Positions 23,785-30,429 of a stretch of DNA of 30,429 nucleotides are shown here, piece by piece. The notes beneath the pieces are model-generated. The model was not told the origin of the DNA and did not search any database. It saw only the letters and a list, made by a program, of their open reading frames with translations. The DNA comes from CAYFKJ01 sp964528595. GTDB taxonomy: Bacteria > Pseudomonadota > Alphaproteobacteria > UBA2966. Numbering within the stretch: position 1 is the first letter of the stretch; each line of letters begins with the position of its first letter. A program made the translations under genes and the position numbers. The DNA lies in contig CAZGTM010000043.1 in NCBI GenBank assembly GCA_964528595.1, forward strand, positions 1 to 30,429, read 5' to 3'.

Positions 23785-25326
23785 ATGACTGAGACCGACG
23801 TTGCCTCGCAGATCGTCCGGCAGGCAAGCATCAGGCCCGACGCCCGGGCGCTCGTTTACCGGGGCGAAACCGTTTTGTGGGGCGATTTCGGCCGGCGCAT
23901 CGAACAGACCGCCAATGCCCTGATCGCTTTGGGGCTGAAGCCGCTGGACAAGGTCGCCATCCTGGCATCGTCGTCACCGGCCTATCTTGAGATGTTCATC
24001 GGCACGTTGCGGGCGGGCGGTTGCGTCGTGCCGCTGTCGGGCATGGCTTCGGCCGAACAGCTAGAGGTCATGATCAACGATTCCGATTCGCGCGTATTGA
24101 TGATCTCCGAAAAGATGCGCGATCTGGTTGACGGTTTCACGGATCGATTGGAGGGCCTACTACCGGGCGGCCTGATGGCGGTTGATTTCGATGCCGAAGG
24201 CTGGACGCGATTTGACGACTTCATCGCAGGCGCGCCGGCGAGCGATCCCGGTATCGAAATCGACCCGGAAAGCGGCTTCAACCTGATCTATTCGTCGGGC
24301 ACAACGGGCGTTCCCAAGGGCATTCTGCAGAGCCAGGGCATGCGCGCCTTCCACGTCGAACGCTTCGGCGCTTCGGGTATCGACCACAGCGCCATTTCAC
24401 TGGTTTCGACGCCGCTTTATTCCAACACCACCTTGGTGGTGGCCGTCCCGACGTTGGCCTGGGGCGGCACCTGCGTACTGATGGACAAGTTCGACCCCGG
24501 TGAATTCCTGAGGCTGGCGGAGGCCGAGAAAACCAACGTCGCCATGCTGGTGCCGGTGCAGTACCGCCGCATCCTCGACCATCCCGATTTCGACAAGACC
24601 GATCTGTCCAGCTTCGAAATCAAGTTCTCCACCAGCGCGCCGTTGCGGGCCGGAATCAAGCGGGAGATTGTCGAGCGCTGGCCCGGTCTGATGATCGAGG
24701 TCTACGGCCTGACGGAGGGCGGCGGTTCGACGATCCTGAGCTGCACCGAGCACCCGGATAAGCTCGAATCGGTTGGCGTGCCGGCTGAAACCTGCGACAT
24801 CCGCATCATCGACGGCGAGGGCAACGAATTGGCGCAAGGCGAGATCGGCGAGGTCGTGGGCCGCTCCCAGGGCATGATGAAGGGCTATTACAAGCGCGAC
24901 GACCTGACCAACGACATGCTGTGGCAAAGCCCCGACGGGAAAACCTTCTTCCGCACCGGCGACATGGGTCGCTTCGATGAGGACGGCTTTCTCTTCCTGC
25001 TCGACCGCATCAAGGACATGATCATTTCCGGCGGCTTCAACATCTATGCCGCCGATATCGAGGCCGTGTTGACCAAGCACGACGAAGTGGCCGACGTCGC
25101 CGTGATCGGCGTACCGTCGGACCGCTGGGGCGAGACGCCGCTGGCGCTGGTGGTGCCGGAAAACGGCTCGACGGCGGCTGAAGACGACTTGATGGCCTGG
25201 ACCAATGAGCGCCTGGGTAAAGCTCAGAGGATTTCCGCCGTAGAGTTCCGGGATAATCTGCCGCGCAGCACCATCGGCAAGATCCTCAAGCGCGAGTTGC
25301 GCGAACCTTATTGGAAGGACGCCTAG
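23785..25326 (+). CDS. AMP-forming acyl-CoA synthetase, first gene of a beta-oxidation operon
   Basis: An ANL-superfamily ligase of 513 residues with the P-loop YSSGTTGVPKG (169-179), YGLTEGGGS, FRTGDMGRFDEDGF, DRIKDMIISGGFNIYAADIE and catalytic Lys499 in STIGKILK. The frame is open to a TTG at 23725, but the ATG at 23785 is preferred: AAGGA lies upstream and homology begins near there. The upstream TTG would also place the TetR-type palindrome inside the coding region. It probably supplies the CoA ester that the following dehydrogenase, hydratase, SDR and thiolase degrade. The stop overlaps the next start as TAGTG. Confidence 0.94.
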   Translation: MTETDVASQIVRQASIRPDARALVYRGETVLWGDFGRRIEQTANALIALGLKPLDKVAILASSSPAYLEMFIGTLRAGGCVVPLSGMASAEQLEVMINDSDSRVLMISEKMRDLVDGFTDRLEGLLPGGLMAVDFDAEGWTRFDDFIAGAPASDPGIEIDPESGFNLIYSSGTTGVPKGILQSQGMRAFHVERFGASGIDHSAISLVSTPLYSNTTLVVAVPTLAWGGTCVLMDKFDPGEFLRLAEAEKTNVAMLVPVQYRRILDHPDFDKTDLSSFEIKFSTSAPLRAGIKREIVERWPGLMIEVYGLTEGGGSTILSCTEHPDKLESVGVPAETCDIRIIDGEGNELAQGEIGEVVGRSQGMMKGYYKRDDLTNDMLWQSPDGKTFFRTGDMGRFDEDGFLFLLDRIKDMIISGGFNIYAADIEAVLTKHDEVADVAVIGVPSDRWGETPLALVVPENGSTAAEDDLMAWTNERLGKAQRISAVEFRDNLPRSTIGKILKRELREPYWKDA

Positions 25327-26201
25327 TGCCCGATTCGCTCGACAAACTGGTCGATCTCCTCGATCTCGAAGCCATCGAGGTCAACCTCTACCGCGGCCAA
25401 AGCCCCAAGGAGACGATCCAGCGCGTGTTTGGCGGCCAGGTGCTGGGCCAGGCCCTGGTGGCGGCGTCGCGCACGGTCGAGGATCGCGGCGTTCACTCCC
25501 TGCACGGCTATTTCCTGCGCCCCGGCGATCCCAAAGTGCCGATCATCTACGACGTCGACCGCATCCGCGACGGCAAAAGCTTCGCGACGCGGCGCGTCGT
25601 CGCCATCCAGCACGGCCGGGCCATTTTCAACATGTCGGTGTCGTTCCAAATCGACGAAGGCGGTTTCGAGCACCAAAGCGAAATGCCCGACGTGCCGCCG
25701 CCGGACGGGCTCAAATCGGAAGCTGAACTGCGGGCGGAAATCATTGATCAGGTTCCGGAAAAGTTTAAAAGCTGGTTCATGCGGGAGCGTCCCATCGAAG
25801 CCCGCCCCGTGGATCCGGTCGATCTGCTGGACCCGCAGGTTCGCTCTCCGATCAAAAACGTTTGGCTCAAGGCCCGGCGGGAACTGCCGGACGATCCGCG
25901 GGTACACCAATGCGTGCTGGCCTACGCCTCCGACATGAACCTGCTGGAAACCTGTCTCGGCCCGTCGGGTCACAGCTATCTCAGCCAGGGCATTCAGATG
26001 GCCAGCCTCGATCACGCCATGTGGTTCCACCGTCCGTTCCGGGCCGATGAATGGATGCTATATTCGATGGACAGCCCCAGCGCCTCGGGCGCGCGCGGCT
26101 TCAACCGGGGGGCCATTTACGCCCGCGACGGCACGTTGATCGCCTCGGTGGCGCAGGAAGGCCTGTGCCGGCTCAGGGATGAGGAGAAGAAAGAGACATG
26201 A
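25326..26201 (+). CDS. tesB: Acyl-CoA thioesterase II (TesB-like)
   Basis: A double-hotdog thioesterase hydrolysing acyl-CoA to free acid and CoA; 291 residues, the usual TesB length. Typical segments are QRVFGGQVLGQALVAA, HSLHGYFLRPGDP, SFATRRVVAIQHGRAIFNMSVSFQ, and YASDMNLLET with the catalytic Asp203. The second hotdog ends with DHAMWFHRPF and SGARGFNRGAIYARDGTLIASVAQEG. The GTG at 25326 is chosen because GGAAGGA sits just upstream and the stop of the previous gene overlaps it. In a beta-oxidation operon a thioesterase would free CoA when intermediates stall, or release a dead-end acyl product; that role is inferred. The next gene overlaps as ATGA. Confidence 0.94.
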   Translation: MPDSLDKLVDLLDLEAIEVNLYRGQSPKETIQRVFGGQVLGQALVAASRTVEDRGVHSLHGYFLRPGDPKVPIIYDVDRIRDGKSFATRRVVAIQHGRAIFNMSVSFQIDEGGFEHQSEMPDVPPPDGLKSEAELRAEIIDQVPEKFKSWFMRERPIEARPVDPVDLLDPQVRSPIKNVWLKARRELPDDPRVHQCVLAYASDMNLLETCLGPSGHSYLSQGIQMASLDHAMWFHRPFRADEWMLYSMDSPSASGARGFNRGAIYARDGTLIASVAQEGLCRLRDEEKKET

Positions 26202-26995
26202 CCGACGATCTGCTTGAAGACATTCAGGGTGGCGTCGCCGTCCTCACCATGAACCGGCCGGAGCGGCGCAATGCCCTCAACGGTCCCATGCTGGAGGCTA
26301 TGCTGGAAAGCCTGGCTCGGCTGGCCGCCGACAGCGCCGTCGGCTGCGTCGTGCTGACCGGCACCGAACCTGCCTTTTGCGCCGGCGGTGACGTCAAGGC
26401 CATGGCCGAGGGCGAGGAATTCGAGGAAGACACGCTGGAGGCCAAGACCCAGGGCCTGCGGCACGTGATGGAAACCTCCCGCCTGCTGCACGAAATGCCC
26501 AAGCCTACGATCGCCATGGTCGGCGGCGCGGCGGCGGGCGCCGGTTTGTCATTGGCGCTGGCCTGCGATATGCGCATCGCCGGCGAGGGCGCCAAGTTCA
26601 CCACGGCCTTCGCCCGTGTCGGCTACTCCGGCGATTTCGGCGGCAGCTATTACCTGACAAATCTCGTGGGCACGGCCAAGGCGCGTGAGCTCTATTACAC
26701 CGCTGCCCTGCTCGGCGCAGAGGAGGCGCACGCCCTCGGCATGGTCAACCATGTCGTGGCGGACGACGCCCTGCGCGCCGAAACCATGGGCCTGGCGGAA
26801 GGCCTGGCCGCCGGTCCGCGCATCGCCATCCGCTACATGAAGCGCAATCTCAACGCGGCCGAAGCCGACACCCCGCTTTCCCAAATGCTCGATCTGGAAG
26901 CCCTTCACCACAGCCGCTGCGGCATGACCGAAGATCACAAGGAAGCGGCGCAGGCTTTCGTCGACAAACGTCCACCCGTATTCAAGGGCCGCTAG
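26198..26995 (+). CDS. Enoyl-CoA hydratase/isomerase-family protein with atypical active site
   Basis: A crotonase-fold protein of 265 residues. The oxyanion-hole segments AFCAGGDVKAM (59-69) and GGAAAGAGLSLALACDMRIA (109-128) are intact. Hand alignment to classical hydratase (QPE...GGTQRL) puts Phe138 where the first catalytic Glu (Glu144 of the rat enzyme) belongs. The second (Glu164 here, in ARELYYT) is kept, and Asp146 appears in SGDFGGS, a place where isomerase-type members such as PaaG carry an acid. So isomerase or another crotonase activity is at least as likely as hydration. The start overlaps the thioesterase stop by four bases. Confidence 0.92.
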   Translation: MTDDLLEDIQGGVAVLTMNRPERRNALNGPMLEAMLESLARLAADSAVGCVVLTGTEPAFCAGGDVKAMAEGEEFEEDTLEAKTQGLRHVMETSRLLHEMPKPTIAMVGGAAAGAGLSLALACDMRIAGEGAKFTTAFARVGYSGDFGGSYYLTNLVGTAKARELYYTAALLGAEEAHALGMVNHVVADDALRAETMGLAEGLAAGPRIAIRYMKRNLNAAEADTPLSQMLDLEALHHSRCGMTEDHKEAAQAFVDKRPPVFKGR

Positions 26996-27037
26996 TCGGC
27001 CGCCGCCATACCGATACCTCAGACCCAGGAGTTCACC

Positions 27038-28222
27038 ATGTCCGACGCCGTTATCGTCTCCACCGCCCGCACCCCCATCGGCAAAGCCTACCGCGGCAGT
27101 TTCAACAACACCCAGGGCCAGACCCTGGGCGCCCACGCTGTTTCGGCAGCCATCGAACGCGCCGGTATCGAACCGGGCGAGGTCGATGACGTCGTCATGG
27201 GCGCCGCCCTCCAGCAGGGCAGCACCGGCCTCAACGTCGCCCGGCAAATCGCCCTGCGCGCCGGCTGCCCGGTGGGGGTTTCCGGCATGACCATGGACCG
27301 GCAGTGTTCCTCCGGCCTGATGGCCATTGCCACGGCCTCGAAGCAGGTCTCCGACGACGGCATGCCCATCGTCGTCGGCGGCGGTCTCGATTCCATCAGC
27401 CTGGTGCAGAACGAACACATGAACCAGTACCGCGCCAGCGATCCGGATTTGCTGGAGATCGCGCCGGACATCTACATGAGCATGCTGGATACCGCGGAGA
27501 CCGTGGCTGCGCGCTACGGCATCAGCCGCGAGGACCAGGACGAATACAGTCTGCAAAGCCAGATGCGCACGGCGGCCGCCCAGCAGGCCGGAAAGTTCGA
27601 CGATGAGATCGTCAGCGCCAACGCAAACATGGGCGTGATGGACAAGGAGACCAAGGAAATCTCCTTCCACGAAGTCACCATCGAGAAGGACGAATGCAAC
27701 CGGGCCAGCACCACTCTCGAAGGCCTGGCTGGTCTTAAACCGGTTTTAGGTGAGGACAAGGTCATCACGGCGGGCAATGCCAGCCAGCTGTCGGACGGCG
27801 CGTCGGCCTCTGTCGTGATGGACGCCAAACTGGCGGAACAGAAGGGGCTTGAGCCTTTGGGCATCTTCCGCGGCATGGCGGTGGCCGGCTGCGAGCCGGA
27901 CGAGATGGGCATCGGTCCCGTTTTCGCCGTGCCGAAATTGTTGGAGCGCAACGGCCTGAAGATGGACGACATCGGTCTTTGGGAACTGAACGAGGCGTTC
28001 GCCGTTCAGGTCATCTACTGCCGCGACAAACTCGGCATTCCGGATGAGAATCTCAACGTCAACGGCGGCTCCATCTCCATCGGTCATCCTTACGGCATGA
28101 GCGGCGCGCGCATGACCGGCCACGCCCTGATTGAGGGCAAACGGCGCGGCGACAAGTACGCCGTCATCACCATGTGCGTCGGTGGCGGCATGGGCGCCGC
28201 CGGACTGTTTGAAATCTGCTAG
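27038..28222 (+). CDS. Thiolase (acetyl-CoA C-acyltransferase/acetyltransferase)
   Basis: Thiolase-superfamily enzyme of 394 residues, cleaving 3-oxoacyl-CoA with CoA to acetyl-CoA and a shortened acyl-CoA, or the reverse. The catalytic residues are Cys90 in DRQCSSGLMA, His350 in ISIGHPYGMSG and Cys380 in TMCVGGGMGA; NEAFAVQ is also present. CCAGGAG precedes the ATG. Operon context between a crotonase-fold protein and a hydroxyacyl-CoA-type SDR supports the degradative direction. The gap of 42 bases to the previous gene is the largest within this operon. Confidence 0.95.
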   Translation: MSDAVIVSTARTPIGKAYRGSFNNTQGQTLGAHAVSAAIERAGIEPGEVDDVVMGAALQQGSTGLNVARQIALRAGCPVGVSGMTMDRQCSSGLMAIATASKQVSDDGMPIVVGGGLDSISLVQNEHMNQYRASDPDLLEIAPDIYMSMLDTAETVAARYGISREDQDEYSLQSQMRTAAAQQAGKFDDEIVSANANMGVMDKETKEISFHEVTIEKDECNRASTTLEGLAGLKPVLGEDKVITAGNASQLSDGASASVVMDAKLAEQKGLEPLGIFRGMAVAGCEPDEMGIGPVFAVPKLLERNGLKMDDIGLWELNEAFAVQVIYCRDKLGIPDENLNVNGGSISIGHPYGMSGARMTGHALIEGKRRGDKYAVITMCVGGGMGAAGLFEIC

Positions 28223-28233
28223 AGGCGAAGAGT

Positions 28234-29142
28234 ATGGCTGAAATACGTTTTGACGACCGCGTCGCCATCGTTACCGGCGCGGGCCAGGGACTGGGGCGCT
28301 CCCACGCCCTGGCGCTGGCGGCGCGTGGGGCCAAGGTCGTGGTCAACGACTTCGGCGGTGCGCTCGACGGCAGCGGCGGGTCGGCCACGCCGGGCGAAGC
28401 CGTGGTGGCCGAAATCGAGGGAAACGGCGGCACCGCCATGGCCGACGGCGCCGACGTCTCCGACCTCTATCAGGTGGAGGCCATGGTGGCGGCGGCCCAG
28501 GACGCCTGGGGCCGCGTCGATATCCTGATCAACAACGCCGGCATCCTGCGCGACAAGACCTTCGCCAAGATGGAGATCAACGACTTCCGCAAGGTCATCG
28601 AGGTCCATCTCATGGGGTCGGTAAACTGTTCGATGGCGGTCTGGCCATTGATGCGGGAGCAGAACTACGGCCGCATCGTCATGACGACGTCGTCGACCGG
28701 ACTATACGGCAACTTCGGACAGGCCAATTATGCCGCCGCCAAGGCCGGCGTGGTCGGCCTGATGAACACCCTGGAGATTGAGGGCGCGAAGTACGGCATC
28801 CGGGTCAATACGATCTCGCCGGCGGCGCTGACGCGCATGACGGAGGACCTGATACCGGAAGCCGCGCACGGCTTGCTGGGGCCGGAACACGTGACGCCCG
28901 GCGCCATGTTCCTGGTATCGGAGGAGGCGCCGTCGGGTGAAATCCTCTGTGGCGCCGCCGGCGGTTTCGCCAAAGCGGTGCTGCGCGAAACCGTGGGCGT
29001 CCACCTCGGCGCCGACGCCACGCCGGAAGACGTTGCCGCCAATTGGGACAAGATCGGCGACGAGACCGGCGCAAGCGAACTCAAGAACGCCGGCGAACAA
29101 ACGCAGAAATTCATTGAACAAGCGATGAAGGCGGGAGGCTGA
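28234..29142 (+). CDS. SDR-family oxidoreductase, (3R)-hydroxyacyl-CoA dehydrogenase (MFE-2)-like
   Basis: A short-chain dehydrogenase of 302 residues. The cofactor loop TGAGQGLGRSHA (14-25) is followed by VVVNDFGG, whose Asp39 suggests NAD+ preference. NNAGILRDKTF and the catalytic Ser153-Tyr166-Lys170 in SSTGLYGNFGQANYAAAK are present. The NDFGG...LRDKTF...GNFGQANY pattern and extended C terminus are those of the dehydrogenase domain of peroxisomal multifunctional enzyme type 2 (HSD17B4). This points to oxidation of a 3-hydroxyacyl-CoA in the operon's beta-oxidation spiral, probably of an unusual chain (branched or side-chain substrate). GAGG lies upstream of the ATG. Confidence 0.93.
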   Translation: MAEIRFDDRVAIVTGAGQGLGRSHALALAARGAKVVVNDFGGALDGSGGSATPGEAVVAEIEGNGGTAMADGADVSDLYQVEAMVAAAQDAWGRVDILINNAGILRDKTFAKMEINDFRKVIEVHLMGSVNCSMAVWPLMREQNYGRIVMTTSSTGLYGNFGQANYAAAKAGVVGLMNTLEIEGAKYGIRVNTISPAALTRMTEDLIPEAAHGLLGPEHVTPGAMFLVSEEAPSGEILCGAAGGFAKAVLRETVGVHLGADATPEDVAANWDKIGDETGASELKNAGEQTQKFIEQAMKAGG

Positions 29143-29144
29143 AG

Positions 29145-30350
29145 ATGGCTGATCTGGAAACATTCCGGGCGGAGACGCGGGCCTGGCTTGAGGAGAACTG
29201 CCCCGAGGCCATGCGCGTACCGATGGGCGAGAACGACATAGTCTGGGGTGGCCGCAATCCCGAATTTCCCCACCCCGATGCCGAGGTCTGGTTGGAACGC
29301 ATGGGTGGAAAGGGCTGGACCGTGCCCATGTGGCCGGCTGAATACGGCGGCGGCGGGCTGAGCAGAGACGAAAACGAGGTCTTGCAGGAGGAATTGGCCC
29401 GCATCAACGCCCGGCCCGCCCTGTTCAGCTTCGGCATCTGGATGTTGGGCCCGGCGCTCTTGGAGTTCGCCAACGAAGAGCAGAAGAAGGAACACCTGCC
29501 CAAGATCGCCCGCGGTGAAATCCGCTGGTGCCAGGGGTATTCCGAACCGGGCGCGGGTTCCGACCTCGCCGGTCTCCAGACCAAGTGCGTCGAGGACGGC
29601 GACGACTACCTCATCAACGGCCAGAAAGTCTGGACAAGTTACGCCGACAAAGCCGATTGGATTTTCTGCCTGGTCCGCACCGACACCACGACCAAGCACG
29701 ACGGCATCAGCTTCATATTGTTCGACATGGCCTCACCCGGCGTCGAGACGCGGCCGATCCAGCTGATCTCCGGCTCCTCGCCGTTCTGCGAAACCTTCTT
29801 CACCGACGTGCGGGTGCCGCAGACCAATCTGGTGGGCGAGGTCAACAAGGGCTGGACCATCGCCAAGCGGCTGCTGCAGTTCGAACGCACGGCGATTTCG
29901 AGCTTCGGCGCGGTAACCGGCTCGTCCAACATCATGACGCTGGAGGAAGTGGCCAAAGAATACCTCGGCACCGGCGCGGACGGCAAGCTGGCGGACGGAT
30001 CTTTACGCGACCGCATCGCCGCCCACCGCATGGACGCGCTGGGCTTCGATCTCACGCTCAAACGCACGGCGGCGGAGGCCGAGGCGGGCTCCGGCCCCAA
30101 CGCGGCGTCGTCGATGTTCAAAAGCTACGGCGCCAAGATCAACCAGGAACGCCTGGAACTGATGATCGAGGCCATGGGCACCCAAGGCCTCGGTTGGGAA
30201 GGCGAGGGTTTCTCGGAAGAAGAGGTCACCACGACCCGGCAGTGGCTGCGCTCCAAAGGCAATTCCATCGAGGGCGGCACCTCCGAGATCAACACCAACG
30301 TCGTCGCCAAGCAGGTCCTCGGCCAGCCCGACCACCAATACCGAATTTGA
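29145..30350 (+). CDS. Acyl-CoA dehydrogenase
   Basis: A FAD-dependent acyl-CoA dehydrogenase of 401 residues forming the 2,3-double bond. It has an N-terminal helical domain, the middle-domain signature CQGYSEPGAGSDLAGL (129-144) with KVWTSYADKADWIF, and a C-terminal helical domain carrying the likely catalytic Glu376 in SIEGGTSEIN. GGAGG lies just before the ATG, which is two bases after the SDR stop. The pattern resembles the acyl-CoA dehydrogenases often encoded in adjacent pairs in steroid and branched-chain operons. A second acyl-CoA dehydrogenase-like start follows after 15 bases. Confidence 0.94.
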   Translation: MADLETFRAETRAWLEENCPEAMRVPMGENDIVWGGRNPEFPHPDAEVWLERMGGKGWTVPMWPAEYGGGGLSRDENEVLQEELARINARPALFSFGIWMLGPALLEFANEEQKKEHLPKIARGEIRWCQGYSEPGAGSDLAGLQTKCVEDGDDYLINGQKVWTSYADKADWIFCLVRTDTTTKHDGISFILFDMASPGVETRPIQLISGSSPFCETFFTDVRVPQTNLVGEVNKGWTIAKRLLQFERTAISSFGAVTGSSNIMTLEEVAKEYLGTGADGKLADGSLRDRIAAHRMDALGFDLTLKRTAAEAEAGSGPNAASSMFKSYGAKINQERLELMIEAMGTQGLGWEGEGFSEEEVTTTRQWLRSKGNSIEGGTSEINTNVVAKQVLGQPDHQYRI

Positions 30351-30365
30351 GAAGGACCCCCAGCA

Positions 30366-30429
30366 ATGGGTATGGTTTAAACCGAACAACATGTCTAGCT
30401 GCGCGATACGGCGCGCGATTTCGTCACCC
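30366..30429 (+). pseudogene. Start of a second acyl-CoA dehydrogenase, interrupted by two in-frame stops (runs off the window)
   Basis: After AAGGA (30352-30356) an ATG opens a frame reading MGMV-stop-TEQHV-stop-LRDTARDFVT to the window end. The TEQ.xxLRDTARDFV string is the classic N-terminal helix of acyl-CoA dehydrogenases, in frame with the ATG and ribosome site, but it contains TAA at 30378 and TAG at 30396. Each could arise from a Gln codon by one C-to-T change. The same stop codons end normal genes in this window, so recoding is unlikely. Either the gene is a pseudogene, starts downstream, or the sequence has errors here. Confidence 0.6.

Noticed and set aside
30366..30429. Stop-codon recoding (TAA/TAG read as glutamine) in the second acyl-CoA dehydrogenase
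   Set aside because: TAA and TAG terminate many intact genes in this window at homologous ends, so a reassigned code is excluded here.

Overview
The window is GC-rich and densely coding. It looks like a chromosomal segment of a free-living alphaproteobacterium, probably near the Rhodospirillales. The reasons are a perfect CtrA-type TTAA-N7-TTAA site in front of a fliG locus, a TAXI-type TRAP transporter, many acyl-CoA synthetases, GSTs and FAH/HpcH-type catabolic enzymes, and STOP-START overlaps. The taxonomic call is inference from gene content. I see no rRNA, tRNA, CRISPR array, prophage or transposase gene.

Left part (1-6139), small-molecule and aromatic-type catabolism: the end of an unidentified gene, an isochorismatase-fold hydrolase, and, converging on it, a lone molybdenum hydroxylase large subunit. 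Next come an HpcH/HpaI aldolase and a GST that meets a DsbA-like 2-hydroxychromene-2-carboxylate isomerase tail to tail. A fumarylacetoacetate-hydrolase-family protein with a convincing signal peptide follows.

Middle (6140-10075): a CtrA-type site precedes a mini-protein made of one FliG N-terminal domain, whose end overlaps full-length fliG. Then come an exported di-haem cytochrome c, a perfect 11-bp inverted repeat, a VOC-fold protein and an aldo/keto reductase.

TRAP operon (10219-19900): a TAXI-family solute receptor and a strong intrinsic terminator/attenuator, followed by a tightly packed run. This run holds the fused TRAP permease, a 75-residue two-helix membrane protein, an acetolactate-synthase-like ThDP enzyme, a second GST, an acyl-CoA synthetase, an IlvD/Edd dehydratase resembling L-arabinonate dehydratase, and a zinc-ribbon methyltransferase. 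It reads as one import-and-degradation unit for an unknown, probably carboxylated, substrate.

Right part (20019-30429), acyl-CoA metabolism: a small lipoprotein, two convergent acyl-CoA synthetases separated by a hairpin-repeat mosaic, then a divergent intergenic region with a TetR-type palindrome. This leads into a beta-oxidation operon of acyl-CoA synthetase, TesB thioesterase, enoyl-CoA hydratase/isomerase, thiolase, SDR (MFE-2-like), acyl-CoA dehydrogenase, and the start of a second acyl-CoA dehydrogenase whose reading frame carries two nonsense codons.

Most unusual points: the FliG-N mini-gene under a CtrA site, the exported FAH-family enzyme, the composition of the TRAP operon with its small membrane protein, and the interrupted second acyl-CoA dehydrogenase at the right edge.
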